From Galbitalea sp036271795 (GTDB lineage Bacteria; Actinomycetota; Actinomycetes; Actinomycetales; Microbacteriaceae), in NCBI GenBank assembly GCA_036271795.1, contig DATAZY010000069.1, positions 58,077-122,076 on the forward strand: 64,000 nucleotides of DNA, given 5' to 3'. Every line of letters starts with the position of its first letter. Within the stretch, counting starts at the first letter, position 1. The notes below the pieces were generated by a model, which was not told the origin of the DNA, did not search any database, and saw nothing but the letters and a program-made list of their open reading frames with translations. A program made the position numbers and the translations under genes. Below are positions 34,832 through 44,023 of the stretch, in pieces.

Positions 34832-35314
34832 CTAGGGCTTGTAGGCGGCGACGCCCGCGGCGACGATCTCTTCGGCCTCTGCGGCGTTGCCCCAGCCCTC
34901 GGTTTTGACCCACTTGCCGGGCTCGAGGTCCTTGTAGTGCTCGAAGAAGTGCTCGATCTCCTTGCGCGTGAACTCGGGAATGTCGTCGACATCCTGAATC
35001 CAGGTCCAGCGCGGATCCTTGGCCTGGACGGCGATGATCTTCGCATCCGAGCCGCCGTCATCGGTCATCTTGAAGACGCCGACCGGGCGAACGGAGACTC
35101 CGACGCCCGGGAAGAGCGGGAAGTCGAGTAGCACGAGAACGTCGACCGGGTCCCCGTCGAGGCCGAGCGTGTGCTCGATGAAGCCGTAGTCGGTCGGGTA
35201 GACGAATCCGGTGAAAAGTACGCGGTCAAGGAAGACGCGACCGGTTTCGTGGTCGACCTCGTACTTGTTCTTGCTCCCCTTCGGGATTTCGATGATGGCG
35301 TCGTAGGCGGCCAT
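34832..35314 (-). CDS. ppa: inorganic pyrophosphatase
   Basis: A 160-aa family I pyrophosphatase that hydrolyses PPi to phosphate with Mg2+. The signature DGDPVDVLVLLD and the start IIEIPKGSKNKYEVD with the active-site lysines are seen. GAGGAG stands before the ATG at 35314. The frame stays open upstream, but that part is not conserved. It is convergent with the NlpC/P60 gene (2-base gap) and divergent from tilS, a usual actinobacterial arrangement. Confidence 0.96.
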   Translation of the reverse strand: MAAYDAIIEIPKGSKNKYEVDHETGRVFLDRVLFTGFVYPTDYGFIEHTLGLDGDPVDVLVLLDFPLFPGVGVSVRPVGVFKMTDDGGSDAKIIAVQAKDPRWTWIQDVDDIPEFTRKEIEHFFEHYKDLEPGKWVKTEGWGNAAEAEEIVAAGVAAYKP

Positions 35315-35359
35315 GACGTACTCCTCAAGCTTGTCGACTAACTGCAATAACGTTACTGG

Positions 35360-36376
35360 ATGGACTCGAGCCGTCGATCGCGCCTGACGCCCGCGATCGC
35401 GGACGTACGGCGTGCGGTTCGCGCGGTGCTCCCGGCTCCTCGGGCAGAGCCTGCCGGGACGGTCGTATTGGTAGCCCTCAGCGGTGGGCCGGATTCGCTC
35501 GCGCTCGCAGCGGCAACTGCATTCGAGGCGGCGCGGGCAGGAATCCGTGCCGGTGCTGTCGTGGTCGATCACGGGTTGCAGTCCGGATCGGCGGATGTCG
35601 CGGCTCGCGCCGCGAACAAGGCGCGGTCGCTGGGGCTCGATCCGGTACTCGTTCGCATGGCGGTCGTCGATTCGGCCGGCGGCCCCGAGGCTGCCGCGCG
35701 GATCGCGCGGTACGCAGCCCTGGACGAGGCCGCCGGCGAGACCGGCGCAGTACTCGTTTTGCTTGGGCACACGCTCGACGACCAGGCCGAGACCGTGCTC
35801 CTCGGGCTTGCGCGCGGCAGCGGGCCGACGAGTCTGCACGGGATGAGCCCTTTGACAAGCTCAGAGAGCGGGGCGGCGTACGCCCGCCCGCTTCTGGGCA
35901 TCCGGCGGTCATCCACTTTGCAGTTCTGCGAGGACTCAGGCCTCGAACCGTGGATCGATCCGCACAACACCGACCCATCGTTCGCGCGGGTGCGAGTGCG
36001 CGAAACCGTGCTCCCCTTACTCGAGCGGGAGCTGGGGCCAGGGATTGCCGAGGCGCTTGCAAGAACCGCAGAGCAGCTTCGCGAAGACAGCGACGCGCTG
36101 GACCGCTTCGCGGAAGAGCTCACCGAGGAGCTGGCCGAGCTCGCAGAGTCTGGCATCTCGCTGCCCGTTCAAGCGCTCGCGAGCAACCCGTCGGCGCTTC
36201 GACAACGGCTGATCCGGCTCGCGGTTGAGGGTGAGTTTCACGTCTCGCTGAGTCGCTCGCAGACCCTCGATGTTTCACGGCTGATCACCCACTGGCACGG
36301 CCAAAAGGCGCTCGACCTCCCGGGCGTTAGGGTTGAACGGCGGGGCAGCCTGCTCATCTTCACCGCGAACGGATAG
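35360..36376 (+). CDS. tilS: tRNA(Ile)-lysidine synthetase
   Basis: A 338-aa N-type ATP pyrophosphatase. The PP-loop SGGPDS is at residues 41-46, with HTLDDQAETVLLGLARG and the later ARVRVR substrate motif. It changes C34 of the minor tRNA-Ile to lysidine so that AUA is read. It has the short C-terminal region common in Actinobacteria. It is followed 6 bases on by hpt, the usual pair. Confidence 0.95.
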   Translation: MDSSRRSRLTPAIADVRRAVRAVLPAPRAEPAGTVVLVALSGGPDSLALAAATAFEAARAGIRAGAVVVDHGLQSGSADVAARAANKARSLGLDPVLVRMAVVDSAGGPEAAARIARYAALDEAAGETGAVLVLLGHTLDDQAETVLLGLARGSGPTSLHGMSPLTSSESGAAYARPLLGIRRSSTLQFCEDSGLEPWIDPHNTDPSFARVRVRETVLPLLERELGPGIAEALARTAEQLREDSDALDRFAEELTEELAELAESGISLPVQALASNPSALRQRLIRLAVEGEFHVSLSRSQTLDVSRLITHWHGQKALDLPGVRVERRGSLLIFTANG

Positions 36377-36382
36377 GTACCG

Positions 36383-36937
36383 ATGGAAGCCAGCGACGTT
36401 TCAGCAGATCTCACCAGGGTGCTCGTGTCCGAGGCCGAGATCCGGTCGAAGCTCGCCGAGCTGGCACGCCGTATCGAGGACGATTACGCGGGCGAACGTC
36501 CGCTTCTGGTTGGCGTGCTCAAGGGTGCGGTCATGGTCATGGCGGACCTGGCTCGCGAACTACGAATGAACATCGACATGGACTGGATGGCGGTGTCGTC
36601 CTACGGCGCCGGGACGCAGTCGAGTGGCGTTGTGCGAATCCTGAAGGATCTCGACTCCGACCTGCAGGGCAGGCACGTGCTCATTGTCGAGGACATCATC
36701 GACTCGGGGCTCACCCTGTCCTGGTTGAGAGCCAACCTCGAAACCCGCGGAGCGGCATCCGTCCAGATCTGTGCGCTGCTGCGCAAACCCGACGCCGTGA
36801 AGGTCGAGGTGGATGTCGCGTATCTCGGCTTCGACATCCCCAACGAATTCGTGGTCGGATACGGACTCGACTACGCGCAGAGCTACCGCAACCTTCGCGA
36901 TGTCGCCATCCTTGCTCCCCACATCTACGCATCCTGA
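36383..36937 (+). CDS. hpt: hypoxanthine phosphoribosyltransferase
   Basis: A 184-aa purine salvage enzyme. The PRPP-binding motif VLIVEDIIDSGLT is at about residues 96-108, and the C-terminal PNEFVVGYGLDY closes the active site. It converts hypoxanthine or guanine with PRPP to IMP/GMP. The order tilS-hpt-ftsH is conserved in Gram-positive bacteria. Confidence 0.96.
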   Translation: MEASDVSADLTRVLVSEAEIRSKLAELARRIEDDYAGERPLLVGVLKGAVMVMADLARELRMNIDMDWMAVSSYGAGTQSSGVVRILKDLDSDLQGRHVLIVEDIIDSGLTLSWLRANLETRGAASVQICALLRKPDAVKVEVDVAYLGFDIPNEFVVGYGLDYAQSYRNLRDVAILAPHIYAS

Positions 36938-37104
36938 CGCCGATGCAGGAACCGCGCTGTCAACAAAGTGCGGCGGTGTGCGGGCACCCCACGGAATGGG
37001 GCATTACGCCCACGGCAAACATCCAGCGGGTGCCAAGCGTGCGCGGGGTAATCTTCTAGACACGTCACTCAAGGAAGGTGAAGGGCCTCTTCGGCCCACT
37101 CATC

Positions 37105-39102
37105 ATGGATATTAAGCGTTTGCTACGTGGGCCCGTCGTGTGGATCGTCATCGTCGGCGTGGTGCTGTGGATTGCCGTGTCGGTCTTCCTCGCACCGAGT
37201 TTTCACTCGATTTCGACCCAGGCAGGCCTAAACCTCCTCAAGGGTGACACCGTGACGAAGGCGGTCACGCACGACCCCGACCAGTTCGTCGATCTCACCT
37301 TGTCGACCCCGTACCAGGGCAGCAAGCTCGTGCAGTTCTACTACGTGGCGCCGCGTGGCGCCGAGGTTATCGCCGACATCAACAAGTCGGGGGTGAAGTA
37401 CGACGACGCTGTCGACCAGACCAGTATCTGGTCAACACTCGCCGGATTCCTGCTTCCGCTGTTGCTGTTCGGTGTGGTCATCTTCTTCCTGTTCCGCGGA
37501 ATGCAGGGCGGCGGCAACCGGGTCATGCAGTTCGGCAAGTCCAAGGCGCGCCTGGTCGGCAAGGATGCCGCGAAGGTGACGTTCGCGGATGTCGCCGGTG
37601 CGGATGAGGCGATCGAAGAGCTCGAGGAGATCAAGGACTTCCTGAAGGACCCGGCCCGCTTCCAGGCCGTTGGTGCTCGCATCCCGAAGGGCGTGCTGCT
37701 GTACGGCCCCCCAGGAACCGGCAAGACGCTCCTCGCGCGCGCCGTTGCGGGCGAGGCGGGTGTTCCGTTCTATTCGATTTCCGGGTCTGACTTCGTCGAG
37801 ATGTTTGTCGGCGTTGGCGCGAGCCGCGTCCGCGACCTGTTCACCCAGGCGAAGGAGAACTCGCCGTCGATCATCTTCGTCGACGAGATCGACGCTGTTG
37901 GTCGTCACCGCGGCGCCGGCATCGGCGGCGGAAACGACGAGCGCGAGCAGACCCTCAACCAGCTGCTCGTCGAGATGGACGGCTTCGACGTCAAGACCAA
38001 CGTCATCCTGATCGCGGCAACCAACCGGCCGGATGTGCTCGACCCTGCTCTGCTTCGCCCTGGTCGGTTCGACCGCCAGATCGGCGTGGATGCACCAGAC
38101 CTCAAGGGCCGCCAGCGGATCCTTGAAGTACACGGACGCGGCAAGCCGCTTGCCGCCAGCGTCAACCTCGAGGTTCTCGCCCGTAAGACCCCCGGTTTCA
38201 CGGGCGCGGACCTGGCGAACGTCCTCAACGAGGCGGCGCTGCTCACCGCTCGCTCGCACGCACAGCTCATCGACAACCGTGCGCTGGATGAGGCGGTCGA
38301 CCGCGTGATGGCCGGGCCGCAGCGCCGGTCGCGCATCATGGCCGACAAGGAAAAGCTCATCACGGCTTACCACGAGGGCGGGCACGCTCTCGCTGCCGCG
38401 GCCATGCGGCACACCGACCCGGTCACCAAGATCACGATTCTGCCTCGCGGACGTGCCCTGGGCTACACCATGGTGCTCCCGCTTCAGGACAAGTACTCCG
38501 TGACGCGCAACGAGCTGCTCGACCAACTCGCGTACGCGATGGGTGGCCGTGTCGCCGAGGAGATCGTGTTCCACGATCCGACCAGCGGGGCATCCAACGA
38601 CATCGAGAAGGCGACCGTAACTGCTCGCCGGATGGTGACCGAGTACGGGATGAGCGCAGCCATCGGTTCCGTGAAGCTGGGCAACACCGCGGGTGAGCCG
38701 CTCATGGGACGCGACTCCGGTTCGCGCGACTACTCGGAGACGATTGCGGAGACGGTCGACTCCGAGGTGCGGGTGCTCATCGAACAGGCGCACACGGAGG
38801 CGTGGCAGGTGCTCAACGACAACCGCGACATCCTCGACCATCTCGCCAGCGAACTGCTCGAGAAGGAGACCCTCGACCACGAAGAGCTGGCCGAGATCTT
38901 CAAGGATGTCAAGAAGCTGCCGGAGCGCCCGCAGTGGCTCTCCAGCAAGGAGCGGCCGGTCTCGAACCTGCCCGCCGTGAAGGTGCCGTCGAAGGCACCC
39001 ATCGACGAAGGCGTCGTCGACGGCGGCGTGCAGTCCGGCTTGCCGTCGAAGCCGAACCGTACTCCTCGTCCGCGCAAGTCTCCCGGCATAGCAACGGCCT
39101 AA
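37105..39102 (+). CDS. ftsH: ATP-dependent zinc metalloprotease FtsH
   Basis: A membrane AAA protease of about 665 residues. Two transmembrane segments lie near residues 8-27 and 110-130. The AAA module has Walker A GPPGTGKT and Walker B IIFVDEID; the protease site is HEGGH, a valid HExxH. The C terminus is Pro/Lys-rich. I prefer the ATG at 37105 because the MDIKRLLRGP start is typical, although a GTG at 37078 is in frame. A GC hairpin (37083-37097) lies between a good Shine-Dalgarno sequence and this ATG, an unusual layout. It heads the folate gene run. Confidence 0.96.
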   Translation: MDIKRLLRGPVVWIVIVGVVLWIAVSVFLAPSFHSISTQAGLNLLKGDTVTKAVTHDPDQFVDLTLSTPYQGSKLVQFYYVAPRGAEVIADINKSGVKYDDAVDQTSIWSTLAGFLLPLLLFGVVIFFLFRGMQGGGNRVMQFGKSKARLVGKDAAKVTFADVAGADEAIEELEEIKDFLKDPARFQAVGARIPKGVLLYGPPGTGKTLLARAVAGEAGVPFYSISGSDFVEMFVGVGASRVRDLFTQAKENSPSIIFVDEIDAVGRHRGAGIGGGNDEREQTLNQLLVEMDGFDVKTNVILIAATNRPDVLDPALLRPGRFDRQIGVDAPDLKGRQRILEVHGRGKPLAASVNLEVLARKTPGFTGADLANVLNEAALLTARSHAQLIDNRALDEAVDRVMAGPQRRSRIMADKEKLITAYHEGGHALAAAAMRHTDPVTKITILPRGRALGYTMVLPLQDKYSVTRNELLDQLAYAMGGRVAEEIVFHDPTSGASNDIEKATVTARRMVTEYGMSAAIGSVKLGNTAGEPLMGRDSGSRDYSETIAETVDSEVRVLIEQAHTEAWQVLNDNRDILDHLASELLEKETLDHEELAEIFKDVKKLPERPQWLSSKERPVSNLPAVKVPSKAPIDEGVVDGGVQSGLPSKPNRTPRPRKSPGIATA

Positions 39103-39109
39103 GAACCAA

Positions 39110-39712
39110 GTGGCTCCCATCGACACCGGGCGCGTCGAGGCTGCCGTAGCCGAGATCCTCGCCGCAATCGGCGAGGATCCGTCGCGCCCCGGCCTGGCTA
39201 CGACTCCGGCGCGCGTCGCGGAGTCCTACGCCGACTTCTTCAGCGGACTCGGCGTCGATCCGCTGAGTCACCTGAGCGATGCAACAGAGCTCAACCTGGC
39301 CCCCGACGAGCTGGGCGAACTGGTCCTCCTGCGCGACATTGACTTCCGCTCGATGTGTGAGCACCACCTGCTCCCGTTCACCGGAGTTGCGCATGTCGCC
39401 TATATTCCCGCGCAAAGAATCGTGGGACTTGGCAAAATACCTCGTGTGGTTGAAACTCTCAGCTCTCGCCCGCAACTTCAGGAGCGTCTCACAGAAGAGA
39501 TCGCTCAGGCACTCGAGGATGGCCTCGCGCCCCGCGGTGTTCTTGTCGTGCTCGACGCCACTCACGGTTGCGTGACTGCGCGCGGCGTGCGCCAAACTAA
39601 AAGCACCACGGTCACGCTCGCGACGCGGGGAACGCTGAGCGACCCGATCGAACGCTCCGGCGTGCTGGCCCTCCTGGGGCAAGCGGGAACCGCAGGAGTT
39701 CTCCGTGGCTAG
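39110..39712 (+). CDS. folE: GTP cyclohydrolase I
   Basis: A 200-aa enzyme that makes dihydroneopterin triphosphate, the first step of folate synthesis. Zinc ligands are C and H in FRSMCEHHLLPF and C in HGCV; VGLGKIPRVVE and TARGVRQ are family motifs. GTG start 7 bases after ftsH. It overlaps folP by 8 bases. Confidence 0.97.
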   Translation: MAPIDTGRVEAAVAEILAAIGEDPSRPGLATTPARVAESYADFFSGLGVDPLSHLSDATELNLAPDELGELVLLRDIDFRSMCEHHLLPFTGVAHVAYIPAQRIVGLGKIPRVVETLSSRPQLQERLTEEIAQALEDGLAPRGVLVVLDATHGCVTARGVRQTKSTTVTLATRGTLSDPIERSGVLALLGQAGTAGVLRG

Positions 39713-40559
39713 CGGCCTCGCGCGCATCCGGCCGACCGTGCCGGAGCGCCGCCGTCCCGTGATTGTTGGCGTCCTCAACGTGACGCCCGACTCGTTCAGC
39801 GACGGGGGCAAATTCTCCAGGGTGGATGCCGCCGTCGCGCACGCGGTGTCGCTGCGGGCCGCGGGCGCGGACTTCATTGATGTCGGCGGTGAGTCGACCC
39901 GGCCGGGGGCCGCGCGGATCGAGCCCGCCGTGGAGCGCAAGCGCGTCATCCCGGTGCTCAAAGCTCTCGTCGAGCGCGAGATTCCGGTCAGTGTGGACAC
40001 CATGAACGCGTCAACGGCGGAGGCCGCGGTGGATGTCGGTGTTCTCGTCGTCAACGACGTGTCCGGCGGTCTCGCCGACCCGGACATGTTCCGCGTCGTC
40101 GCGGCGACTAAGGTGCACTACATCGCGTCGCACTGGCGCACGCCGGGCGACGCCACCGACGACGAGGCGGTGTACCGGAACGTCGTGACCGAGGTGCGGA
40201 ACGCACTCAAGGCCCGTGTTGCCGAACTGCTGGTCTGGGGAATCACGCCGGACAAGATCGTCCTCGACCCCGGCCTCGGATTCGCCAAGACCGCAGAGCA
40301 CAACTGGGCGCTGCTCAAGGCGCTCCCGCAGCTCGAGTCGATCGGGTATCCGCTCCTCATCGGCGCATCGCGCAAGCGGTTCCTTGCACCTTTCGCCGAA
40401 GACGGGGCGCCGAGTTCCGAGCGCGACTTCGCGACGGCAGTGATCAGTGCGCTCGCCGCGCAGTCGAGGGTGTGGGGCGTTCGGGTTCACGATGTCGCGT
40501 CGACCGCTGCCGCGCTCGATGTGTGGGCCGCCTGGAATTCCGGCGGGGTGCATGGTTGA
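39705..40559 (+). CDS. folP: dihydropteroate synthase
   Basis: A 284-aa TIM barrel that joins pterin pyrophosphate and p-aminobenzoate; the sulfonamide target. NVTPDSFSDGG and GGESTRPGA are the two signature loops, and LGFAKTAEHNW is the pterin-site loop. GTG start within the end of folE, end within the start of folB (8-base overlaps each side), so translation is coupled. Confidence 0.97.
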   Translation: MASGLARIRPTVPERRRPVIVGVLNVTPDSFSDGGKFSRVDAAVAHAVSLRAAGADFIDVGGESTRPGAARIEPAVERKRVIPVLKALVEREIPVSVDTMNASTAEAAVDVGVLVVNDVSGGLADPDMFRVVAATKVHYIASHWRTPGDATDDEAVYRNVVTEVRNALKARVAELLVWGITPDKIVLDPGLGFAKTAEHNWALLKALPQLESIGYPLLIGASRKRFLAPFAEDGAPSSERDFATAVISALAAQSRVWGVRVHDVASTAAALDVWAAWNSGGVHG

Positions 40560-40917
40560 GGACGCGCTCACCCTGACGGGCCTTCGCGCGACGGCTCATC
40601 ACGGTGTGTTCGAGCACGAGCGGGTGAACGGCCAGGAGTTCGTGATCGACCTGACCGTGTGGCTGGACACGGACGCCGCCGCCGCGAGCGATGATCTCGC
40701 CAAGACAGTTAACTACGGGGTCCTCGCACGGGAGGTCGTCGATTGCGTCGAACGTGACCCGGTCGATCTCATCGAGACGGTTGCCGAGCGCGTCGCCGGT
40801 ATCGCTCTTGCGCATTCCGTTGTGCTTCGAACCCGGGTGACTCTGCACAAGCCTTCCGCACCCATCGAGGTGCCTTTCGACGACGTATCGATCACCATCG
40901 AGCGAGCTCGGGCGTGA
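40552..40917 (+). CDS. folB: dihydroneopterin aldolase
   Basis: A 121-aa enzyme that splits dihydroneopterin to 6-hydroxymethyl-dihydropterin. TGLRATAHHGVFEHER opens the fold and NYGVLAREVVDCVE is the central motif. The ATG at 40552 lies inside the folP end. Length is normal. Confidence 0.95.
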   Translation: MVEDALTLTGLRATAHHGVFEHERVNGQEFVIDLTVWLDTDAAAASDDLAKTVNYGVLAREVVDCVERDPVDLIETVAERVAGIALAHSVVLRTRVTLHKPSAPIEVPFDDVSITIERARA

Positions 40918-41423
40918 GCGGCGGAACCATCGCCATCCTGTCTCTGGGGAGCAATCTCGGGGACCGTGAGCTCAACCTTCGGGCTGCGGTGGCCGACATC
41001 GCGGCGCTTACCGGTGTAACCCTCCTCGGTACCTCCGGCCTGGTCGAGACAGCCGCCCTCAAGCCCACGGGCGTCGACAGCTCCGCTCCGGCCTACCTGA
41101 ACGCCGTCGCGAAAGTAGACACGACGCTGGCGCCGACAGAGCTCCTCGCGCGGTTGAATGAGATCGAGGCCAGTCACGGTCGGGTGCGCGAGGTTCGGTG
41201 GAGCGATCGAACGCTCGACATCGACATCGTCACCTACGGCGGCCTGATCGTGGATGGCCAAAAACTCACGCTGCCGCACCCGAGGGCGGTGGAGCGCAGT
41301 TTTGTTCTCGTGCCGTGGCTGGAGCTGGACCCGGAAGCGGAGCTTCCCGGCGTCGGTCGGATTGACGGACTTCCCGCCGCCGCAGCGGATGTGTCACGCT
41401 ACCCTGCGGAGGCACTTTCGTGA
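40914..41423 (+). CDS. folK: 2-amino-4-hydroxy-6-hydroxymethyldihydropteridine pyrophosphokinase
   Basis: A 169-aa HPPK that transfers pyrophosphate from ATP to the pterin. SLGSNLGDRELNL at the start, DRTLDIDIVTYGG (Mg2+ aspartates) and LPHPRAVERSFVLVPW are signatures. GTG start overlaps folB by 4 bases, and its stop overlaps the DUF3180 gene by 4. Confidence 0.96.
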   Translation: MSGGTIAILSLGSNLGDRELNLRAAVADIAALTGVTLLGTSGLVETAALKPTGVDSSAPAYLNAVAKVDTTLAPTELLARLNEIEASHGRVREVRWSDRTLDIDIVTYGGLIVDGQKLTLPHPRAVERSFVLVPWLELDPEAELPGVGRIDGLPAAAADVSRYPAEALS

Positions 41424-41902
41424 AACGCACCAGTCCGGTCCTGCTCGTTGTCCTCGCCGTGGTCGGCGGCGGCGCGGGATGGCTGCTGCAGGTCATCCTT
41501 GCGGCGTCCGGGACCGCTGCGGCGTCACCCCCGTTCACGTTCGGACTTTCCCTCGCCGTTATCGGTGTTCTCGTCGTCATCTTCGCCGTTCCCGTGCGGC
41601 GGGCGGCCCGCGAGAGGGACAAGCATCCCGTCGATCCGTTCTACGCGACGCGGGTCGTCGTCCTGGCGAAGGCGTCGAGCATCGCCGGGTCGCTACTGTT
41701 CGGCGCGTCAGTCGCGATTGCCGTCTACCTGTTGACCCGCCCCGTTGTGGCGGCGGTAGGCTCGATCTTCACGTCCGGGGCCGCCGTCCTGGGCTCGGTG
41801 GTCCTGCTGGTGTGCGGCCTCGTCGCGGAGAACATGTGCAGCATCCCACCTGACGATAAGGACAAGGGCGACAAGAGCCCTGTATCGACGAGACCGAGCT
41901 GA
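41420..41902 (+). CDS. DUF3180 membrane protein
   Basis: A 160-aa protein with four predicted membrane segments (about 5-27, 40-58, 77-97, 105-125) and an acidic/lysine tail. DUF3180 proteins regularly follow folK in Actinobacteria; function unknown. The coupled GTG start suggests a link to the folate operon or merely shared expression. Confidence 0.85.
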   Translation: MKRTSPVLLVVLAVVGGGAGWLLQVILAASGTAAASPPFTFGLSLAVIGVLVVIFAVPVRRAARERDKHPVDPFYATRVVVLAKASSIAGSLLFGASVAIAVYLLTRPVVAAVGSIFTSGAAVLGSVVLLVCGLVAENMCSIPPDDKDKGDKSPVSTRPS

Positions 41903-41954
41903 TGCGCACCGGAACCGATCAGCACTATGGCGAGGACAAGAAAATGAGGCGCGT

Positions 41955-42440
41955 GTGACCAATCGTCTTGACCTGCCCGCCGTCGACTGGCGACGGGTAT
42001 CGCCCAAGTACGTGCTCGTGGATGTGATCAGCACCCTGGTTGTCACGGTCGCCCTGCTGGTCGCTTCGAGCATTCCGGCCTATGTCTCGAGAGTGACGTT
42101 GTGGTGGATCCTCCCGGCCGTCGTGCTCGTGATCATGGTTCTCGTGCTTGCCTTCGTCCCCCGTCGGGTGCGTGCCATCGGATACCAGCTTCGCGATGAC
42201 GACCTCCTTTTTCGCCGCGGCCTCCTGTTCCAGCGGTTCGTCTCGGTTCCCTACGGTCGGATGCAGCTCATCGATATCACCCGCGGTCCGGTCTCCCGGG
42301 CGCTGGGGCTGAGCGACCTGCACTTCGTGACCGCGGCGGCATCCAGCAGTGTCGAGATTCCCGGCCTGCTGGTCGTCGATGCCGAGGAACTGCGTGACCA
42401 GCTCGTCGCTCTCGCCGAGACGAGGCGGGCCGGCCTGTGA
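41955..42440 (+). CDS. bacterial PH-domain membrane protein (YdbS-like)
   Basis: A 161-aa protein with two membrane helices (about 15-60), then a bPH2 domain (QLRDDDLLFRRGLLFQRFVSV, RMQLIDITRGPVSRALGLS). It overlaps by 4 bases the larger YdbT-like gene, its regular partner. Function is unproven; in Bacillus the pair affects resistance to some antimicrobial peptides and envelope stress (family knowledge). Confidence 0.88.
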   Translation: MTNRLDLPAVDWRRVSPKYVLVDVISTLVVTVALLVASSIPAYVSRVTLWWILPAVVLVIMVLVLAFVPRRVRAIGYQLRDDDLLFRRGLLFQRFVSVPYGRMQLIDITRGPVSRALGLSDLHFVTAAASSSVEIPGLLVVDAEELRDQLVALAETRRAGL

Positions 42441-44023
42441 CGGATGGCGAGGCGACGAACGGTCCGTCAGAGGGCGATCCGATCAAGGACCTGCTTCCGC
42501 CCGGAGCAGTTCTTGCGACCCGGCTGGCCGACGGTGAATGGCATCGCCTTCATCCCGCGACGCCGCTGCTTCGGGGCGGAATCGTCTTCATCGCGATCGC
42601 CGGGGTCTTTGTCTCCGAGGCACGTCAGCAGCTCATCGACCTGTTCTTTGGGGCACCGGGCGGCCATGAGGACGGCGACCCGTTCGGGTTTCTGACCCGC
42701 GACGGTCGCCTCCCGCTTGCCCTGCTCGGGATCGCAGCCGTCCTGATCCTGATCGTTGTCATCTTCTATCTGTCCTGGCGCGTGCACACCTTTCGCATCA
42801 CCGACGAGGTCGTCGAGGTTCGCAGCGGGCTGATCCGGCGCAGCCTGCGCAAGGGGCGGCTGGATCGGATCCAGGGCATCAACATCGTTCGCCCGTTCTT
42901 CGCGCGCCTCTTCGGTGCTGCACGGCTCGAGATCGATGTTGCCGGCCACGACGCGAACGTGCGACTCGACTACCTCTCGTCGGCCAACGCGGATGGGCTG
43001 CGCCGCGACATCCTGCGGCTCGCCTCTGGCACCAAGCACTCAGAGGAGGCGCACACGCCGCCGGACACGCGAGGTTTCGTCGGGCAACGGGTCGCGGAAT
43101 TCATTGCGCCGGAACTCGATCCGAGTTTCGCGCCACCGGAGTCGGTGGTGCGGGTGAACATCGGTCGGCTGATCGGGTCGATCCTGCTTCACGACACAAC
43201 CTTCACGCTCCTGGTACTGATAGTTCTCGCGGCGATTGCCTCGGCAACGTTCGGGGTCATTGAAATCGTCATCTACTTCCTCGTGCCGTTCGTCCTGGCA
43301 CTCGGCAGCTTCCTCTTCCGGCGATTCACGAAGTCGGTGCGCTATTCGATCGCCTCGACGCCGGATGGGGTTCGGGTCGGATTCGGCCTTCTCACTCTGA
43401 GCAATGAGACACTGCCGCCGGGTCGCATCCATTCCATTCAGGTTCGCCAGCCGATCCTGTGGCGGCTGCCGGGCTGGTGGGAGATTCGGGTCAACCGCGC
43501 CTCCAAGTCGAACGCGAAGGGCGCGGATGCGCAGCGCAACACGACCATCCTTCCGGTCGGAAACCTCGACGATGTCCTGCGCGTGCTTGCGCTCCTGCTG
43601 CCGGGTACCAGCCTCGAGTCAATCGACGTCCTGCGTCGCGGGATCGTGGGAACCGGGCCGGCCGGCGGCTTCAGCAACTCGCCGCGGCGGGCCATCGTCG
43701 TGCGTCCTTTCGCGTTTCGGCGCAACGGCTTCGCCGAAATACCCGGAGTCGTGCTCCTGCGCGGTGGGGGAATCTGGCGGCATCTGACGATGGTGCCGGA
43801 AGCCCGGGCGCAGAGTGTCGGCGTTACGCAGGGGCCGCTCTATCGCGCGCTCGATCTCGCTCGGGTTCACGTTCACACGGTGAACGGACCGGTGCGGGCG
43901 GAGCTTGGCGGGCTCGATCGGGATGTCGCCGTCGGCTTCTTCGGGTCCGTTTCGCTCGAGGTCGTCTCCGCGGTCAGCACGGATGCGACGCACCGCTGGC
44001 GAGCCGACGGGTCTACGGCCTGA
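42437..44023 (+). CDS. bacterial PH-domain membrane protein (YdbT-like)
   Basis: A 528-aa protein with three bPH2 modules: about 105-190 (DEVVEVRSGLIRRSLRKGRL), 290-385 (SKSNAKG loop) and 410-520. Membrane pairs lie at about 40-60, 92-112 and 250-290. GTG start is coupled to the YdbS-like gene. The repeated RxGxxxRxxxxxxxxRIQ pattern is seen in each module. Confidence 0.88.
   Translation: MTDGEATNGPSEGDPIKDLLPPGAVLATRLADGEWHRLHPATPLLRGGIVFIAIAGVFVSEARQQLIDLFFGAPGGHEDGDPFGFLTRDGRLPLALLGIAAVLILIVVIFYLSWRVHTFRITDEVVEVRSGLIRRSLRKGRLDRIQGINIVRPFFARLFGAARLEIDVAGHDANVRLDYLSSANADGLRRDILRLASGTKHSEEAHTPPDTRGFVGQRVAEFIAPELDPSFAPPESVVRVNIGRLIGSILLHDTTFTLLVLIVLAAIASATFGVIEIVIYFLVPFVLALGSFLFRRFTKSVRYSIASTPDGVRVGFGLLTLSNETLPPGRIHSIQVRQPILWRLPGWWEIRVNRASKSNAKGADAQRNTTILPVGNLDDVLRVLALLLPGTSLESIDVLRRGIVGTGPAGGFSNSPRRAIVVRPFAFRRNGFAEIPGVVLLRGGGIWRHLTMVPEARAQSVGVTQGPLYRALDLARVHVHTVNGPVRAELGGLDRDVAVGFFGSVSLEVVSAVSTDATHRWRADGSTA

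Noticed and set aside
37432..39126. 564-codon open frame opposite ftsH
   Set aside because: Antisense shadow; FtsH on the plus strand has all catalytic motifs.
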